Positions 7,945 through 16,551 are shown, numbered from the stretch's first letter. The stretch is 16,752 nt of DNA from a bacterium (GCA_025774205.1 JALGWK010000009.1:1-16752), one strand, 5' to 3'. Translations and numbers: made by a program. Notes: generated from the sequence alone by a model not told the origin.

Positions 7945-8535
7945 GTGTCGGCTCTGCCCCGATACGAACTGGTCCGGAAGATGATCCATATCGGGATGAG
8001 CATTCTCCCGCTCTCACTTTTCGCCTTTGACCGTGATATCGCCACGGTGCTGATCGCGACAGCGCTCACCGTTGCCATCACGGTTGATCTTGTTCGGCTG
8101 CGCAGCGAGAGGGTGAGACGACTCTTTGAGCGTCTGTTCGGTGAGTCGCTGAGACCCCATGAGAAGTATGAACTGACCGGTTCAACGTTCATGGGTATCA
8201 GCGTCCTGGTCTGTGTGGTACTATTCCCGGTACCGATCGCGGTCGCGGCACTCCTCTTCCTCACGATCGGGGATTCAGCCGCCGCCCTCATCGGCATGAG
8301 ATGGGGCCGCACGACCCTGGTACCGGGCAAGACGTTAGAGGGCACGTTGGCGTGTCTGTTCAGCTGTAGTATCATAGGGATCGTGGTACCGGGGGTGCCG
8401 TTCATCGCGGGAATCGCCGGAGCCCTGACAGCGACGATCGTCGAGCTGCTGGGATTCGGGATCCTGGACGACAATTTCGGCATCCCGATCCTTTCGGCAC
8501 TCGCCATGTGGATCACAGCCTCGGTGGTGGGATAG
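7945..8535 (+). CDS. SEC59/DGK1/VTE5-type (CTP-dependent) polyprenol or diacylglycerol kinase-like membrane protein
   Basis: A 196-residue polytopic membrane protein with about six hydrophobic segments. It carries the conserved signatures of the dolichol kinase/DGK1/phytol kinase family. These are an N-terminal VRKMIHIG, the GDSAAALIGMRWG loop with Asp110, K129-TLEGTLA with Glu132, and the C-terminal DDNFGIPI block. Characterised relatives use CTP to phosphorylate isoprenoid alcohols or diacylglycerol. The lipid used here cannot be read from sequence; undecaprenol or diacylglycerol are plausible. The GTG start is 3 bp after the preceding stop and has GAAGGGTAGGGA just upstream, so translation initiation should be efficient. 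A phosphatidate cytidylyltransferase-like role is the main alternative, because the families are related and often confused in annotation. The gene lies two genes upstream of era, a position held by an unrelated kinase, dgkA, in Firmicutes. Confidence 0.75.
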   Translation: MSALPRYELVRKMIHIGMSILPLSLFAFDRDIATVLIATALTVAITVDLVRLRSERVRRLFERLFGESLRPHEKYELTGSTFMGISVLVCVVLFPVPIAVAALLFLTIGDSAAALIGMRWGRTTLVPGKTLEGTLACLFSCSIIGIVVPGVPFIAGIAGALTATIVELLGFGILDDNFGIPILSALAMWITASVVG

Positions 8536-8539
8536 AAAG

Positions 8540-9001
8540 ATGCATAGAACTCTGAAAACGGAAGATATCGAACAGATCGCCGATGTGCTGGGCACCGAGG
8601 CGAAGTTCGAAGCCGACCACTGGACCATTCTGCTCGACTCACCCGAGCATAAGCGCCATATCAGGGTCGAACTCTACCCTGATATACAGATCGGCAAAGA
8701 GACCGGTTCCCTGGTGAGTGTCTACACCCACAATTCCCACCTGCAGCTTCACTTCGTGAGTGGTTATGTCGTGAGCACCCTGCTCGGCGAGGTCACCTTC
8801 ATCGCCGAACGGGAGGGATGGGTGAGCGGTCTGACGGTGGAGCGGGAAGCTGCCTGCTCCCTCTATTCGAACGTCGACAATTCCGTTCTGAGCGGCGATT
8901 TCACCCGCCTTGGTCCCGAAGTCATGCTCTCGGGGATCGCCCTCTGCCTCACCGACGGGATCATGGACCTGCTCAATGAGGAAGATGAGCCCGCCTGTTA
9001 G
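8540..9001 (+). CDS. Conserved-looking hypothetical protein, 153 aa
   Basis: I do not recognise this protein. It is 153 residues, soluble and acidic, with no signal peptide and no membrane helix. It begins with a predicted helix (TEDIEQIADVLG) and continues with alternating hydrophobic strands (WTILLDS, IRVELYP, LVSVYTH, LQLHFVSGYVV, VTFIAERE). Two further strand or helix segments follow, and it ends with an acidic tail (NEEDEPAC). The overall pattern looks like a small alpha/beta fold. The ORF is believable as a gene because it sits 4 bp after the lipid kinase gene and 9 bp before era, shares their codon usage, and has a purine-rich GGTGGTGGG upstream of its ATG. A cytoplasmic role linked to either neighbour is possible, but nothing in the sequence defines it. 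Confidence 0.7.
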   Translation: MHRTLKTEDIEQIADVLGTEAKFEADHWTILLDSPEHKRHIRVELYPDIQIGKETGSLVSVYTHNSHLQLHFVSGYVVSTLLGEVTFIAEREGWVSGLTVEREAACSLYSNVDNSVLSGDFTRLGPEVMLSGIALCLTDGIMDLLNEEDEPAC

Positions 9002-9010
9002 TCACGTGAC

Positions 9011-9928
9011 ATGACACTCGTGGATAATAACCTGCCTGACCATCATCGCTGCGGATACGTGGCAATCGCCGGGGTTCCCAACGTAGGAAAATCAACTCTC
9101 CTGAACGCCCTGATGGGCATGAAACTCTCCATCATCACTCCCCGGCCGCAGAGTACCAGGCGGAACGTGCTCGGCATCCTCACCGAGGATTCATACCAGG
9201 CCATCCTGATGGACACCCCCGGCCTGCTCGATCCCGCTTACCGCCTGCAGAGCGCGATGCGGGCGCAGGCGGTGAACGCGATCAGGGGCTGTGACGTGCT
9301 CCTGCTGATGCTCGACGCCACCAGGCGGAAGGAACGGGATCTGGACCTGCAGATCGATCCGGCGATCGAGGCTGCCGACGAGGCGGTTCCGGTGGTTCTG
9401 GCGATCAACAAGGTGGACAGGGTCCCGAAGGAGGAACTCCTGCCGGTACTGGAACAGTGTGGTGGGCGGGGACGGTTCAGCGCCATCGTTCCGATCAGCG
9501 CGCTCCGACATGACGGTCTGGAGGCCTTGCTGGGTGAGGTAGCCGACCTGCTGCCGGAGGGACCGCCTCACTATCCGCCCGACGTGATAACCGAGCACCC
9601 GGAGCGGTTCTTCGTAGCCGAGCTGGTACGGGAGGTGGTGTTCCACCGGTTCCGCAAGGAGATCCCGTATGCCACCGCCACCCGGGTAGAGGAGTTCCGT
9701 CGGGGGGGGAAGAAAACCTTTATAAACGTGACCATCTTCGTGGAACGACAGTCACAGAAACCGATCCTGCTGGGGAAGGGGGGGCGATCCCTGCGGCAGG
9801 TCGGTGAGATCGCCAGAGCCTCGATCGAGGAGTTCCTCGGGGAGGAGGTCTACCTCGAACTGTGGGTGAAAGTTCGTGAACATTGGCGTCACCGCGAGGG
9901 GCATCTCCGCGATCTCGATCTGCTCTGA
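9011..9928 (+). CDS. era: Ribosome-assembly GTPase Era
   Basis: A 305-residue Era GTPase, which binds the 3' end of 16S rRNA and helps mature the 30S subunit. The G domain shows G1 GVPNVGKST (residues 21-29), a switch I region with PRPQSTRRN, G3 DTPG (68-71), G4 NKVD (133-136) and a G5 Ser-Ala (ISAL). The C-terminal type-II KH RNA-binding domain carries the GKGG signature at 255-258, followed by SLRQVGEIARASIEEFLGEE. Length matches the family (about 300). No clear ribosome site precedes the ATG at 9011; the start is chosen because it gives the normal N-terminus before GYVAIAG. A run of eight G at 9702-9709 lies in the coding frame (RRGGKK) without disturbing it. The gene probably ends the long plus-strand operon. 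Confidence 0.96.
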   Translation: MTLVDNNLPDHHRCGYVAIAGVPNVGKSTLLNALMGMKLSIITPRPQSTRRNVLGILTEDSYQAILMDTPGLLDPAYRLQSAMRAQAVNAIRGCDVLLLMLDATRRKERDLDLQIDPAIEAADEAVPVVLAINKVDRVPKEELLPVLEQCGGRGRFSAIVPISALRHDGLEALLGEVADLLPEGPPHYPPDVITEHPERFFVAELVREVVFHRFRKEIPYATATRVEEFRRGGKKTFINVTIFVERQSQKPILLGKGGRSLRQVGEIARASIEEFLGEEVYLELWVKVREHWRHREGHLRDLDLL

Positions 9929-9950
9929 CCGGACTGCCTTTTCCCTTTCG

Positions 9951-9964
9951 GGGCGGTAACGCCC
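9951..9964 (+). terminator. Small GNRA-loop hairpin after era (possible weak terminator)
   Basis: In the 90-bp gap between era and the TPR gene, GGGCG and CGCCC flank a GTAA tetraloop, giving a perfect 5-bp GC stem that a G-T pair can extend. No run of T follows, so this is at best a weak or Rho-assisted terminator, or a processing hairpin. No convincing sigma70 promoter was found in the rest of the gap. Confidence 0.25.
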
Positions 9965-10018
9965 TGTCTACATTGATCTGGCTGATTTCCAATCCTGCGG
10001 CATGATCAGGGAAAGTCG

Positions 10019-10702
10019 ATGCTACGTCCGAAGAAACATATCACGCGTCAGAAGATCAAAGAGGACAAATTCGTCACCCAGACACTCCGGACGGTGAAGT
10101 GGCTGAAGACCAATCAGCAACGGCTCACCTTCGGCGCGGTCGGTGTGGCCCTGGCCGGTATCATCCTGTGGGGCTCCGCTTCGGCGCGCGGCGCCTCGGA
10201 GAAGCAGGCCTCCCTGCTGACCCTGATGGGTGGTTACGCCCTCGAGCAGCAGGACCTCAATCAGGCACGGTCCTTCCTGCTGCAGGCCGCTGAAGAATTC
10301 GGCCGGGTTCCGAGCGCGGGTCGGGCAACCTTCATGCTTGGACAGGTCTTCTTCCGCCTTGGCTCGATCGATACAGCCCAGGTCTATTACCAGCGTTATC
10401 TCGACCGCTACGGTGACGTACGGCTGCTGAAATCCTCCGCGCGGGCCGGCATCGCCGCCTGCCAGGAAGAGCGGGGCGACTACCTTCTGGCTGCCGAAGG
10501 CTATGAAGATGCAGCCCGGTTCTATGAGGACCATCCGGTCGCGGCACAGTTCCTCATGCAGGCCGCCCGCTGTTACCGGCTCGCCGACCGGATTCCAACC
10601 GCCGTGACGGTGTACGAACGACTGAAACTCGCGTACCCGGGATCCGCCGAGGCCGACCGGGCCGCCATGGAGACCGCCCGGATCGCCCAGGAGGGTGGTT
10701 GA
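10019..10702 (+). CDS. Membrane-anchored tetratricopeptide-repeat protein (YfgM-like architecture)
   Basis: A 227-residue protein with a basic cytoplasmic N-terminus (about 36 residues), one membrane helix at roughly 37-55 (TFGAVGVALAGIILWGSAS), and a periplasmic-side repeat domain. The repeats are TPR-like, for example GGYALEQQDLNQARSFLLQA, FRLGSIDTAQVYYQRYLDRY, EERGDYLLAAEGYEDAARFY and YRLADRIPTAVTVYERLKLAYP. They bear the small-residue and aromatic spacing typical of TPR helices. The layout of short cytosolic tail, single helix and TPR domain recalls YfgM, a SecYEG-associated periplasmic chaperone, or YbgF-like scaffolds, but orthology is not shown. AGGGAAAG just upstream of ATG supports the start. 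The 3' end overlaps the L,D-transpeptidase reading frame by 8 bp, suggesting a shared transcript and a role in envelope assembly. Confidence 0.75.
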   Translation: MLRPKKHITRQKIKEDKFVTQTLRTVKWLKTNQQRLTFGAVGVALAGIILWGSASARGASEKQASLLTLMGGYALEQQDLNQARSFLLQAAEEFGRVPSAGRATFMLGQVFFRLGSIDTAQVYYQRYLDRYGDVRLLKSSARAGIAACQEERGDYLLAAEGYEDAARFYEDHPVAAQFLMQAARCYRLADRIPTAVTVYERLKLAYPGSAEADRAAMETARIAQEGG

Positions 10703-11519
10703 TCCTCCGATGAACGACGGAACGCACCCTCCGTCACCCGCATCGAAGGCCTGCGGCACCGCCGCGGGCAGGGGATTCCGCTTCATCATCTCCATTCTGC
10801 TGGTGTCTGCCATTCTGCTCGTGTCCGCCATCATCCTGCCTTCCGCCACCGTTTTCGCCCAGGTTTCGCCTTCCGGGGATAGTGACCAGGAACAGGCGGC
10901 ACGGATCGAGCTTCTGGGGGCCCGCATACGCTCATATATCGACTCTCTGCACGTTGCAGGCACCGAAGCGGTATTCACCCTGGGTATCGGCGGGAACGCG
11001 CCCCAGGACGCGATTGAGAAGATGAACCGGGTGCTGGATGGCACCTTCAGGAATCCAGAAGCCCATCGGGTATCATCCGCGGTCCAGTCGTGGGGACGCC
11101 GGATCAGGGGAGAATTCAGTGATCTCTCTGAACCGCTCATCACGCGGATCGTGGTGTACAAGAGCTCCCACACAGCCCGACTCTACCACGGGGAGACGAT
11201 GCTGCTCGAGACCCCGATCGCGGTGGGGAATCCGGAGATCGGCAAGGAGACTCCTGACGGCTCCTACAACGTGCTCTATATAGATTTCAAGCCGATCAGC
11301 AGGTGGCGACGGGGAAATGTCCCGTACGGGCATGAATACAATCCGTACGGTTCACGCCAGATACCGTTCTATCAGAACTGGACGATGCACGGCAACAACG
11401 ACGCCTCCGCGCTGGGCAAGGATATATCGAAGGGGTGCGTACGGTTCCACAACTCGGAGATCCTGGTCATCGCCGAATTCGTGAAGGCCGTCCATACGAG
11501 GGTGGAAGTCAAACCCTGA
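10695..11519 (+). CDS. Secreted L,D-transpeptidase (YkuD domain)
   Basis: A 274-residue exported enzyme of the YkuD family. These enzymes form 3-3 cross-links in peptidoglycan or attach proteins to it, using a catalytic cysteine in the periplasm. The domain runs from about residue 152 (TRIVVYKSSHTARLY) to 272. It has the early Gly-rich strand (ETPIAVGNPEIGKETPDGSY) and the active-site block with His232 in MHGNNDAS, then SKGCVRF with catalytic Cys248 and Arg250. A long n-region precedes the hydrophobic signal (residues 28-56, ending TVFAQ). The span given starts at GTG 10695, but the AGGAGG at 10689-10694 abuts it. ATG at 10710 (codon 6) is the likely alternative, although its spacing is long. 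Residues 60-145 form a helical linker of unknown role. The biochemical family is clear; whether it cross-links or anchors proteins is not. Confidence 0.9.
   Translation: MVDPPMNDGTHPPSPASKACGTAAGRGFRFIISILLVSAILLVSAIILPSATVFAQVSPSGDSDQEQAARIELLGARIRSYIDSLHVAGTEAVFTLGIGGNAPQDAIEKMNRVLDGTFRNPEAHRVSSAVQSWGRRIRGEFSDLSEPLITRIVVYKSSHTARLYHGETMLLETPIAVGNPEIGKETPDGSYNVLYIDFKPISRWRRGNVPYGHEYNPYGSRQIPFYQNWTMHGNNDASALGKDISKGCVRFHNSEILVIAEFVKAVHTRVEVKP
10794..10847 (+). repeat. 18-bp tandem repeat inside the L,D-transpeptidase signal peptide
   Basis: Three consecutive 18-bp units encode ILLVSA, ILLVSA and IILPSA. Units one and two differ at 2 of 18 bases; the third is diverged, matching the first at 11 of 18. 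The repeat lengthens the hydrophobic core of the export signal by whole six-residue steps and keeps the frame. Confidence 0.7.
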
Positions 11520-11525
11520 CCGCCA

Positions 11526-11541
11526 GGCCGGTTTCCCGGCC
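11526..11541. terminator. GC hairpin between convergent genes (possible bidirectional terminator)
   Basis: GGCCGG and CCGGCC form a perfect 6-bp stem around a TTTC loop, 6 bp after the L,D-transpeptidase stop. The CPBP protease gene on the other strand ends at 11598, so the hairpin could serve both transcripts. No T-run follows on either strand, so termination is unproven. The remaining gap (11542-11597) is AT-rich with no gene. Confidence 0.4.
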
Positions 11542-11597
11542 ACCATAGCCTCCACCACGATTTTCGCTGTACTTCGTATAAGATATATTATGTAAAC

Positions 11598-12608
11598 TTA
11601 TCTTGGTTTCCAGATAACGTGCCTGTCAGGATCATCGGCTTCGGCGAAATATGGCATGATGCGGTCATCCTCGGGCCAGTTGGCCCTGATGAAGCGGAAC
11701 AGGTATATGCAGGTCGGTATCAGTACGATCATGGTCACCAGACCCATGCAGCCGATGGCCGCCAGCATGACCCCGGGGTCAGCCGCTGCCTCTGGTGGTA
11801 TCGCTGCCTCCGGAGATGAATCGGATGTCAGGGAAGGCAGCAGCTTGCCCAGCGCCATGAAGAAGGTCGGTATGGTATTATAGATGGCGTGCAGGACCAT
11901 CGGAACCAGCAGGGACCGCGTGCGCAGGTAGAGACAGCAGGCCACCAGGCCGAAGATCAGGGATCCGAGGATATGGGGATGCAGGATCGCGAACAAGATC
12001 GAACTGACCCAGATGGCGGTTCGCTGACTCCACTTGACCGTGAACCGATGCAGAAAATAGCCCCGGAACACGAATTCCTCGAGCACCGGAGCCAGGATCA
12101 GCGCGACCACGGCCCGGTGCAGCAGCGATCGCTCCATGGAGGTTGATTCGGAGGCACCGGTGTATTCAGCCAGCCAGTCGGGAGCTGACTCCAGCTGACT
12201 GATAATCGCGGCAAAGATCGCCAGACTGATCAATGAAAGCATGAACAGTGCCAGCACCAACGGCACCAGCCGGCCGTATCTGAATCGGTCCGGCGGGGAT
12301 CCCATGAGGCGATCGGGATCGATCCCTGCCCGCTGGTTCTGCCGGGCGATCCAGCAGATCATACCCAGATAGAAGCAGTAAACGGTTATCGGGAAGAATT
12401 CTTCGACCCGGGGGGGCCCGAAGCCGACCATCCCCATCAAGAGCATTATCATCGTGGAACCGAGAAAGGCGACTCCGACGATCCAGATGATGATGTCCCG
12501 TACCCTGACACGGGTGAACGGGTTCGGCAGCGCGGGAAGTTCTACGGGGCTGTCGATCTCGATCAAGAGTCGGAACCTCCCGTCAGATTCTGCCTCCCCC
12601 CACTCCAC
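11598..12608 (-). CDS. CPBP-family intramembrane metalloprotease (CAAX protease/Abi-like)
   Basis: A 336-residue polytopic membrane protein with about eight hydrophobic helices and the three motifs of the CPBP (Abi) glutamic/metalloprotease family. These are EE-xxx-R at Glu177-Glu178-Arg182 (LEEFVFRGYF), the histidine at 210 in FAILHPH, and His240-Ala-Ile-Tyr-Asn244. Eukaryotic relatives (Rce1) cleave prenylated CAAX proteins; bacterial members have varied or unknown substrates, including roles in bacteriocin immunity and membrane protein turnover. An N-terminal soluble stretch of about 40 residues precedes the first helix. The GTG start is 20 bp after the leuS stop, with GGGGCAGG upstream, so the gene is probably the last in an asnS-leuS transcript. 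Why a membrane protease follows two tRNA synthetases is not evident. The substrate is unknown. Confidence 0.85.
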   Translation of the reverse strand: MEWGEAESDGRFRLLIEIDSPVELPALPNPFTRVRVRDIIIWIVGVAFLGSTMIMLLMGMVGFGPPRVEEFFPITVYCFYLGMICWIARQNQRAGIDPDRLMGSPPDRFRYGRLVPLVLALFMLSLISLAIFAAIISQLESAPDWLAEYTGASESTSMERSLLHRAVVALILAPVLEEFVFRGYFLHRFTVKWSQRTAIWVSSILFAILHPHILGSLIFGLVACCLYLRTRSLLVPMVLHAIYNTIPTFFMALGKLLPSLTSDSSPEAAIPPEAAADPGVMLAAIGCMGLVTMIVLIPTCIYLFRFIRANWPEDDRIMPYFAEADDPDRHVIWKPR

Positions 12609-12628
12609 CCTGCCCCGGCAGCTGGCCT

Positions 12629-15172
12629 TTACTTCACAACGATATTGACCAGTTTTCCGGGCACGAAGATCTCCTTGATGACCTCCCTGCCCTCCATATA
12701 TCGGGCCACGTTCTCATGGTTCCGGGCCGCTTCGAGCATCACCGCCTTCTCCGCGGCGTCCGCCGCGGGAACCTCCACTTCGCCCCGCAGCTTCCCGTTG
12801 ATCTGCAGCACGAAGGTAATCAGCTCTTCTTCCAGTCCCTCCGGGTCGGGCTCGGGCCACCGGGTCCGGAAGACGCTCTCCGGCTCACCGAACCGGCTCC
12901 AGTGCTCCTCGGCCAGGTGGGGCGCGAACGGCGCCAGCATCTGGATGAAGAGTCCGAGCGAGTGCCCCATGACCCTACGGTCGAGGTCGGTCTCCGGCGT
13001 GAACCGGCTCAGTTCGTTGTAGAGTTCCATCAGCGCGGCCACGGCGGTGTTGAAATGGAAACCCCAGGCGTCGTGCTTGACCTTCTTCAGCGTCTGCTGG
13101 CTCTTCCGATAGGCGCTCCGCGCTGCCGGACCCATCTCCTCCATGGGCAGGTGATCCGGCCTGTGGTACTCGCGGGCGAGATCCACCTGCTGACTGCAGA
13201 AACGATGAATGCGGTTGAGGAACCTGAACGCCCCCTGAACCCCCTCATCGGTCCACTCGAAATCCCTCTCGGGGGGCGCCGCAAAGAGGATCGTGATCCG
13301 GGCGGTGTCAGCGCCCCATTCACCGACGAAGGGCCCGACCGGCACCACGTTATTCTTCGATTTCGACATCTTGTCGCCGAAACGGAGCACCATCCCCTGG
13401 GTGAAGAGCGAGGAGAACGGCTCGACATCCTTCACGTACCCGGTATCGTAGAACACCTTCATGATGAACCGGCTGTACAGCAGATGGAGGATGGCGTGCT
13501 CGATCCCGCCGATGTAGTGGTCGACCGCCATCCAGTGGTCTGCCTTCTCCCGGTCCCACGCCTGCTCGTCGTTCTTCGCATCGCAGAAACGCAGGAAGTA
13601 CCAGGAGGAATCCACGAAGGTGTCCATCGTGTCGGTCTCGCGCCGCGCTTCGCCTCCGCATTCCGGACAGGGAACCGCAACCCACTCGGGGACCGCCTCC
13701 AGCGGACTCTTCCCCTTCGGGGTGAAATCGATGTCTCCCTCCGGCAGGAGCACGGGCAGATCTTCATCGGGTACCGGGACGATCCCGCATTTCCCGCAGT
13801 GGATCATCGGGATCGGCGCGCCCCAGTACCGCTGCCGGCTGATCAGCCAGTCCCTGAGGCGGTAAGTGACCGCCGGCCCCCCCTGCCCCGTCGCCTCGAG
13901 GTGCTCACCGGTCTTCCTGATGCCCTCCTCGACCGTGAGCCCGTCAAAGGCCCCTGAATTGACAAGCGTTCCCGGACCGGTCCAGGCCTCGTCTTCAGGG
14001 ACTTGCTCTCCGTCCGGCGGTTCGATAACGGTCCGGATCGGAAGCCCGTAACGCGTCGCGAAAGAATGATCCCGTTCGTCGTGGGCCGGAACGGCCATGA
14101 TGGCGCCGCTGCCGTACGATTCGATCACGTAATCGGCCACCCATATCGGGACCGCTTCCCCGGTGAGGGGATTCAGCGCCTCGAGCCCGGTCGCGACACC
14201 GTCCTGCACGCGATCGGTCGAGGTACGCTCGATCTCGCTCTTGAGGAGCGCCTGCTCGATGTAGGCGGTGACCTCCTCCCGGTCGGGAGAGACGGCCAGG
14301 AAGTGTTCCATCCACTCGTGTTCGGGAGCCAGTACCATGAAGGTCGCGCCGAAGAGCGTATCGGGCCGGGTGGTGAACACCTCCAGGCCGGGATCCTCCG
14401 TACCTGTCGCACCCTCCACGGCCTCCTTCGCCCGATCGAGCAGTGGAAAGGTGACGTTGGCGCCTTCCGATCGACCGATCCAGTTCTCCTGCATCGTCCT
14501 GACCCGCTCGGGCCAACGGTCGAGCAGTTCGATATCCTTCAGGAGCCGTTCTGCGTAGTCGGTCACCCGGAAGTACCACTGCGGGAGCTTCCGCTTGGTC
14601 ACTTCCGTCTCACACCGGTAACACCCGCCCCCCTCGACCTGTTCATTGGCCAGGACCGTCTGGCAACTGGGACACCAGTTCACATTCGATGATTTGCGAT
14701 AGGCCAGGCCATTCCGGTAGAGATGGAGGAAGATCCACTGCGTCCAGCGGTAGTACTCCGGATCGCAGGTAGCCAGTTCCCGGTCCCAGTCGTAGGAGAG
14801 GCCGAGCTGACGGATCGTCTCGCGGTAGGTCTCGATATTACTGAGGGTCCACTCCCTCGGGTCAATGCCGCGCTGGATGGCCGCGTTCTCAGCCGGCAGA
14901 CCGAAGGCGTCGTAACCCATCGGGTGGAGTACGGTCCTGCCCTCGGCAACGAGTAATCGTACCAGCAGATCGCCGATGACGTAGTTCTTGAGATGCCCCA
15001 TGTGGAGATCCCCGCTCGGGTAGGGGAACATCTCCAGCACGTAGACGGGATCGGAGGCGTCGTCGGGAGCCTTGAAGAGGCCCTCAGCCTCCCACCGCTC
15101 ACGCCATTTCGGCTCGATCTCAGATGGTTTGTATGCTGTGTTATCCTGTTCGGACATGGCCTGTTGCTTCAT
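12629..15172 (-). CDS. leuS: Leucyl-tRNA synthetase
   Basis: An 847-residue class I leucyl-tRNA synthetase, close to the usual bacterial length of about 820-880. Signature sequences are [13 protein letters not shown], with the HIGH motif as HMGH at residues 57-60, and KMSKS at 601-605. The CP1 editing domain carries [18 protein letters not shown], which hydrolyses mischarged tRNA. Two cysteine pairs (C167-PS-C170 and C184-YR-C187) look like the zinc-binding knuckle of the family, and a second Cys set occurs at CGKCG and CPECGG before [18 protein letters not shown] at 15172 is taken as start; a second ATG five codons in, at MSEQDN, is a good alternative because neither has a strong ribosome site. 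The gene follows asnS by 36 bp. Identity is certain. Confidence 0.98.
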   Translation of the reverse strand: MKQQAMSEQDNTAYKPSEIEPKWRERWEAEGLFKAPDDASDPVYVLEMFPYPSGDLHMGHLKNYVIGDLLVRLLVAEGRTVLHPMGYDAFGLPAENAAIQRGIDPREWTLSNIETYRETIRQLGLSYDWDRELATCDPEYYRWTQWIFLHLYRNGLAYRKSSNVNWCPSCQTVLANEQVEGGGCYRCETEVTKRKLPQWYFRVTDYAERLLKDIELLDRWPERVRTMQENWIGRSEGANVTFPLLDRAKEAVEGATGTEDPGLEVFTTRPDTLFGATFMVLAPEHEWMEHFLAVSPDREEVTAYIEQALLKSEIERTSTDRVQDGVATGLEALNPLTGEAVPIWVADYVIESYGSGAIMAVPAHDERDHSFATRYGLPIRTVIEPPDGEQVPEDEAWTGPGTLVNSGAFDGLTVEEGIRKTGEHLEATGQGGPAVTYRLRDWLISRQRYWGAPIPMIHCGKCGIVPVPDEDLPVLLPEGDIDFTPKGKSPLEAVPEWVAVPCPECGGEARRETDTMDTFVDSSWYFLRFCDAKNDEQAWDREKADHWMAVDHYIGGIEHAILHLLYSRFIMKVFYDTGYVKDVEPFSSLFTQGMVLRFGDKMSKSKNNVVPVGPFVGEWGADTARITILFAAPPERDFEWTDEGVQGAFRFLNRIHRFCSQQVDLAREYHRPDHLPMEEMGPAARSAYRKSQQTLKKVKHDAWGFHFNTAVAALMELYNELSRFTPETDLDRRVMGHSLGLFIQMLAPFAPHLAEEHWSRFGEPESVFRTRWPEPDPEGLEEELITFVLQINGKLRGEVEVPAADAAEKAVMLEAARNHENVARYMEGREVIKEIFVPGKLVNIVVK

Positions 15173-15208
15173 TCAGTGAATGTTAATTATCAAGAATTTC
15201 AGGGCGTC

Positions 15209-16507
15209 TTACGGACGGATCCGGTGCAGCATCCGCGGGTAGGGGATCGTCTCCCTGAGGTGCTCGATCCCGCAGATCCAGGTGACCGTCCGCTCCAGCC
15301 CCATACCGAAGCCCGCGTGCGGGATGGTTCCGTATTTCCTCAGATCGAGGTACCACTGGAAGACCTCGGGAGAGAGATCGTGCTCTTCGATACGGCTCAT
15401 CAGTTCATCCAGGTTGTCTTCCCGCTGTGAGCCCCCGACCAGCTCGCCATACCCTTCAGGCGCCAGCAGGTCGCAGGCCAGCGCGCATTCCGGCCGCTCG
15501 GGGTCCCGCGACATGTAGAAGGCCTTGATCTGGCTGGGAAAATGGGTCACGAAGAAGGGGCGGTCGAACTGCCGGCCCAGTTCGGTCTCATCGGGCGCGC
15601 CGAAGTCCCCGCCCCACTCGAAGTCGATACCGGCCTCGTTCAGGCGACGCACAGCCTCGTCATAGTGGATCCGGGGGAATGGTCCCTGCACTGCTTCCAG
15701 CTTCGAGATATCCCGCTCCAGGACCTCCAGTTCAGGCCGGCAATAGCGCAGCACGTCCCCTACGATGGCGCAGGTCAGCCCCTCGATCACCTCCATGTTC
15801 TGTTCCAGGTCGTAGAAGGCCATCTCCGGCTCGACCATCCAGAACTCGGTGAGATGCCGCCGCGTCTTGCTCTTCTCGGCCCGGAAGGTGGGCCCGAAGC
15901 AGTACACCTTCCCGAACGACATGATGTTCGCTTCGTTGTAGAGCTGTCCCGACTGGGTCAGGAAGACCGTGTCACCGAAATAGTCGACCGGAAAGAGCGT
16001 GGTGGTGCCCTCGACGGCGTTCGGGGTGAAGATCGGCGTATCGAGGTTGATGAACCCGTTCGAGTCGAGCCAGTCCCTGATGGCCCTGATCACGCGGGCC
16101 CGTATCCTCAGGATCGCCCACTGGCGTTTCGACCTGATCCAGAGATGCCGGTGATCGAGGAGGAAGGCGGCCCCGTGCTCCTTCGGAGTGATGGGGTATT
16201 CATCGGCGATCTGTATAACCTCGATGCCGTCGGACGCGACAATGAGTTCATGCCCCCCGGGAGCCCGTTCATCCACTCTGACCTCACCGGTCAGATTGAT
16301 CGAGGTCTCCTGGGTCAACGTGTCACAGACCGCGAACGTCTCATCACTGACGTCATTCTGGCGCACGACGCACTGGATGATGCCGGTCCCGTCCCGCAGG
16401 AGGAGGAACTGGATCTTCCCGCTGGAACGTTTGTTGTAGAGCCAGCCCCGGAGAGTTACCTCCGTGCCGGCATGCTCACCGATGGTGTTGATGTATACGC
16501 GATCCAT
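15209..16507 (-). CDS. asnS: Asparaginyl-tRNA synthetase
   Basis: A 432-residue class II synthetase that attaches asparagine to tRNA-Asn. The N-terminal OB-fold anticodon domain ([23 protein letters not shown]) is followed by [21 protein letters not shown]. Motif 2 reads [21 protein letters not shown] with Arg209, and motif 3 reads [10 protein letters not shown] with Arg406. The EHG and RHLWIRS signatures and the length match the Bacillus-type AsnRS (about 430), rather than the E. coli type. They also separate it from AspRS. Presence of a dedicated AsnRS implies direct charging, although an amidotransferase route cannot be excluded. The ATG at 16507 has AAGG 11 bases upstream and follows a short leader from the promoter at 16552-16580. 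Confidence 0.96.
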   Translation of the reverse strand: MDRVYINTIGEHAGTEVTLRGWLYNKRSSGKIQFLLLRDGTGIIQCVVRQNDVSDETFAVCDTLTQETSINLTGEVRVDERAPGGHELIVASDGIEVIQIADEYPITPKEHGAAFLLDHRHLWIRSKRQWAILRIRARVIRAIRDWLDSNGFINLDTPIFTPNAVEGTTTLFPVDYFGDTVFLTQSGQLYNEANIMSFGKVYCFGPTFRAEKSKTRRHLTEFWMVEPEMAFYDLEQNMEVIEGLTCAIVGDVLRYCRPELEVLERDISKLEAVQGPFPRIHYDEAVRRLNEAGIDFEWGGDFGAPDETELGRQFDRPFFVTHFPSQIKAFYMSRDPERPECALACDLLAPEGYGELVGGSQREDNLDELMSRIEEHDLSPEVFQWYLDLRKYGTIPHAGFGMGLERTVTWICGIEHLRETIPYPRMLHRIRP

Positions 16508-16523
16508 GATCGGTAACGCCTTT

Positions 16524-16546
16524 TGTGACGGTTGGTCGTGTGACGG
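16524..16546. promoter_or_regulatory. 8-bp direct repeat TGTGACGG x2 at the asnS transcript start
   Basis: TGTGACGG occurs at 16524-16531 and again at 16539-16546, 15 bp start to start. It covers the predicted transcription start and leader of asnS, just downstream of the -10 element. The placement suits a repressor site, but no regulator is known from the sequence. Two 8-bp copies could also be chance in GC-rich DNA. Confidence 0.4.
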
Positions 16547-16551
16547 CCCGC

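Noticed and set aside
9001-9010. Perfect palindrome GTCACGTGAC just before the era start.
   Set aside because: It is a single 10-bp palindrome with no promoter around it in a 9-bp gene gap; chance is the simpler explanation.
11578-11605. AT-rich imperfect inverted repeat (AAGATA / TATCTT) at the end of the CPBP gene.
   Set aside because: The 6-bp AT arms are weak and overlap the stop codon; they do not support an operator or terminator.
12716-13957. A 413-codon open frame on the plus strand opposite leuS, and similar long frames opposite pilR (3289-4575) and asnS (15542-16516).
   Set aside because: They lie entirely antisense to certain genes, have low-complexity Arg/Pro/Gly-rich products without domains, and are expected in GC-rich coding DNA.
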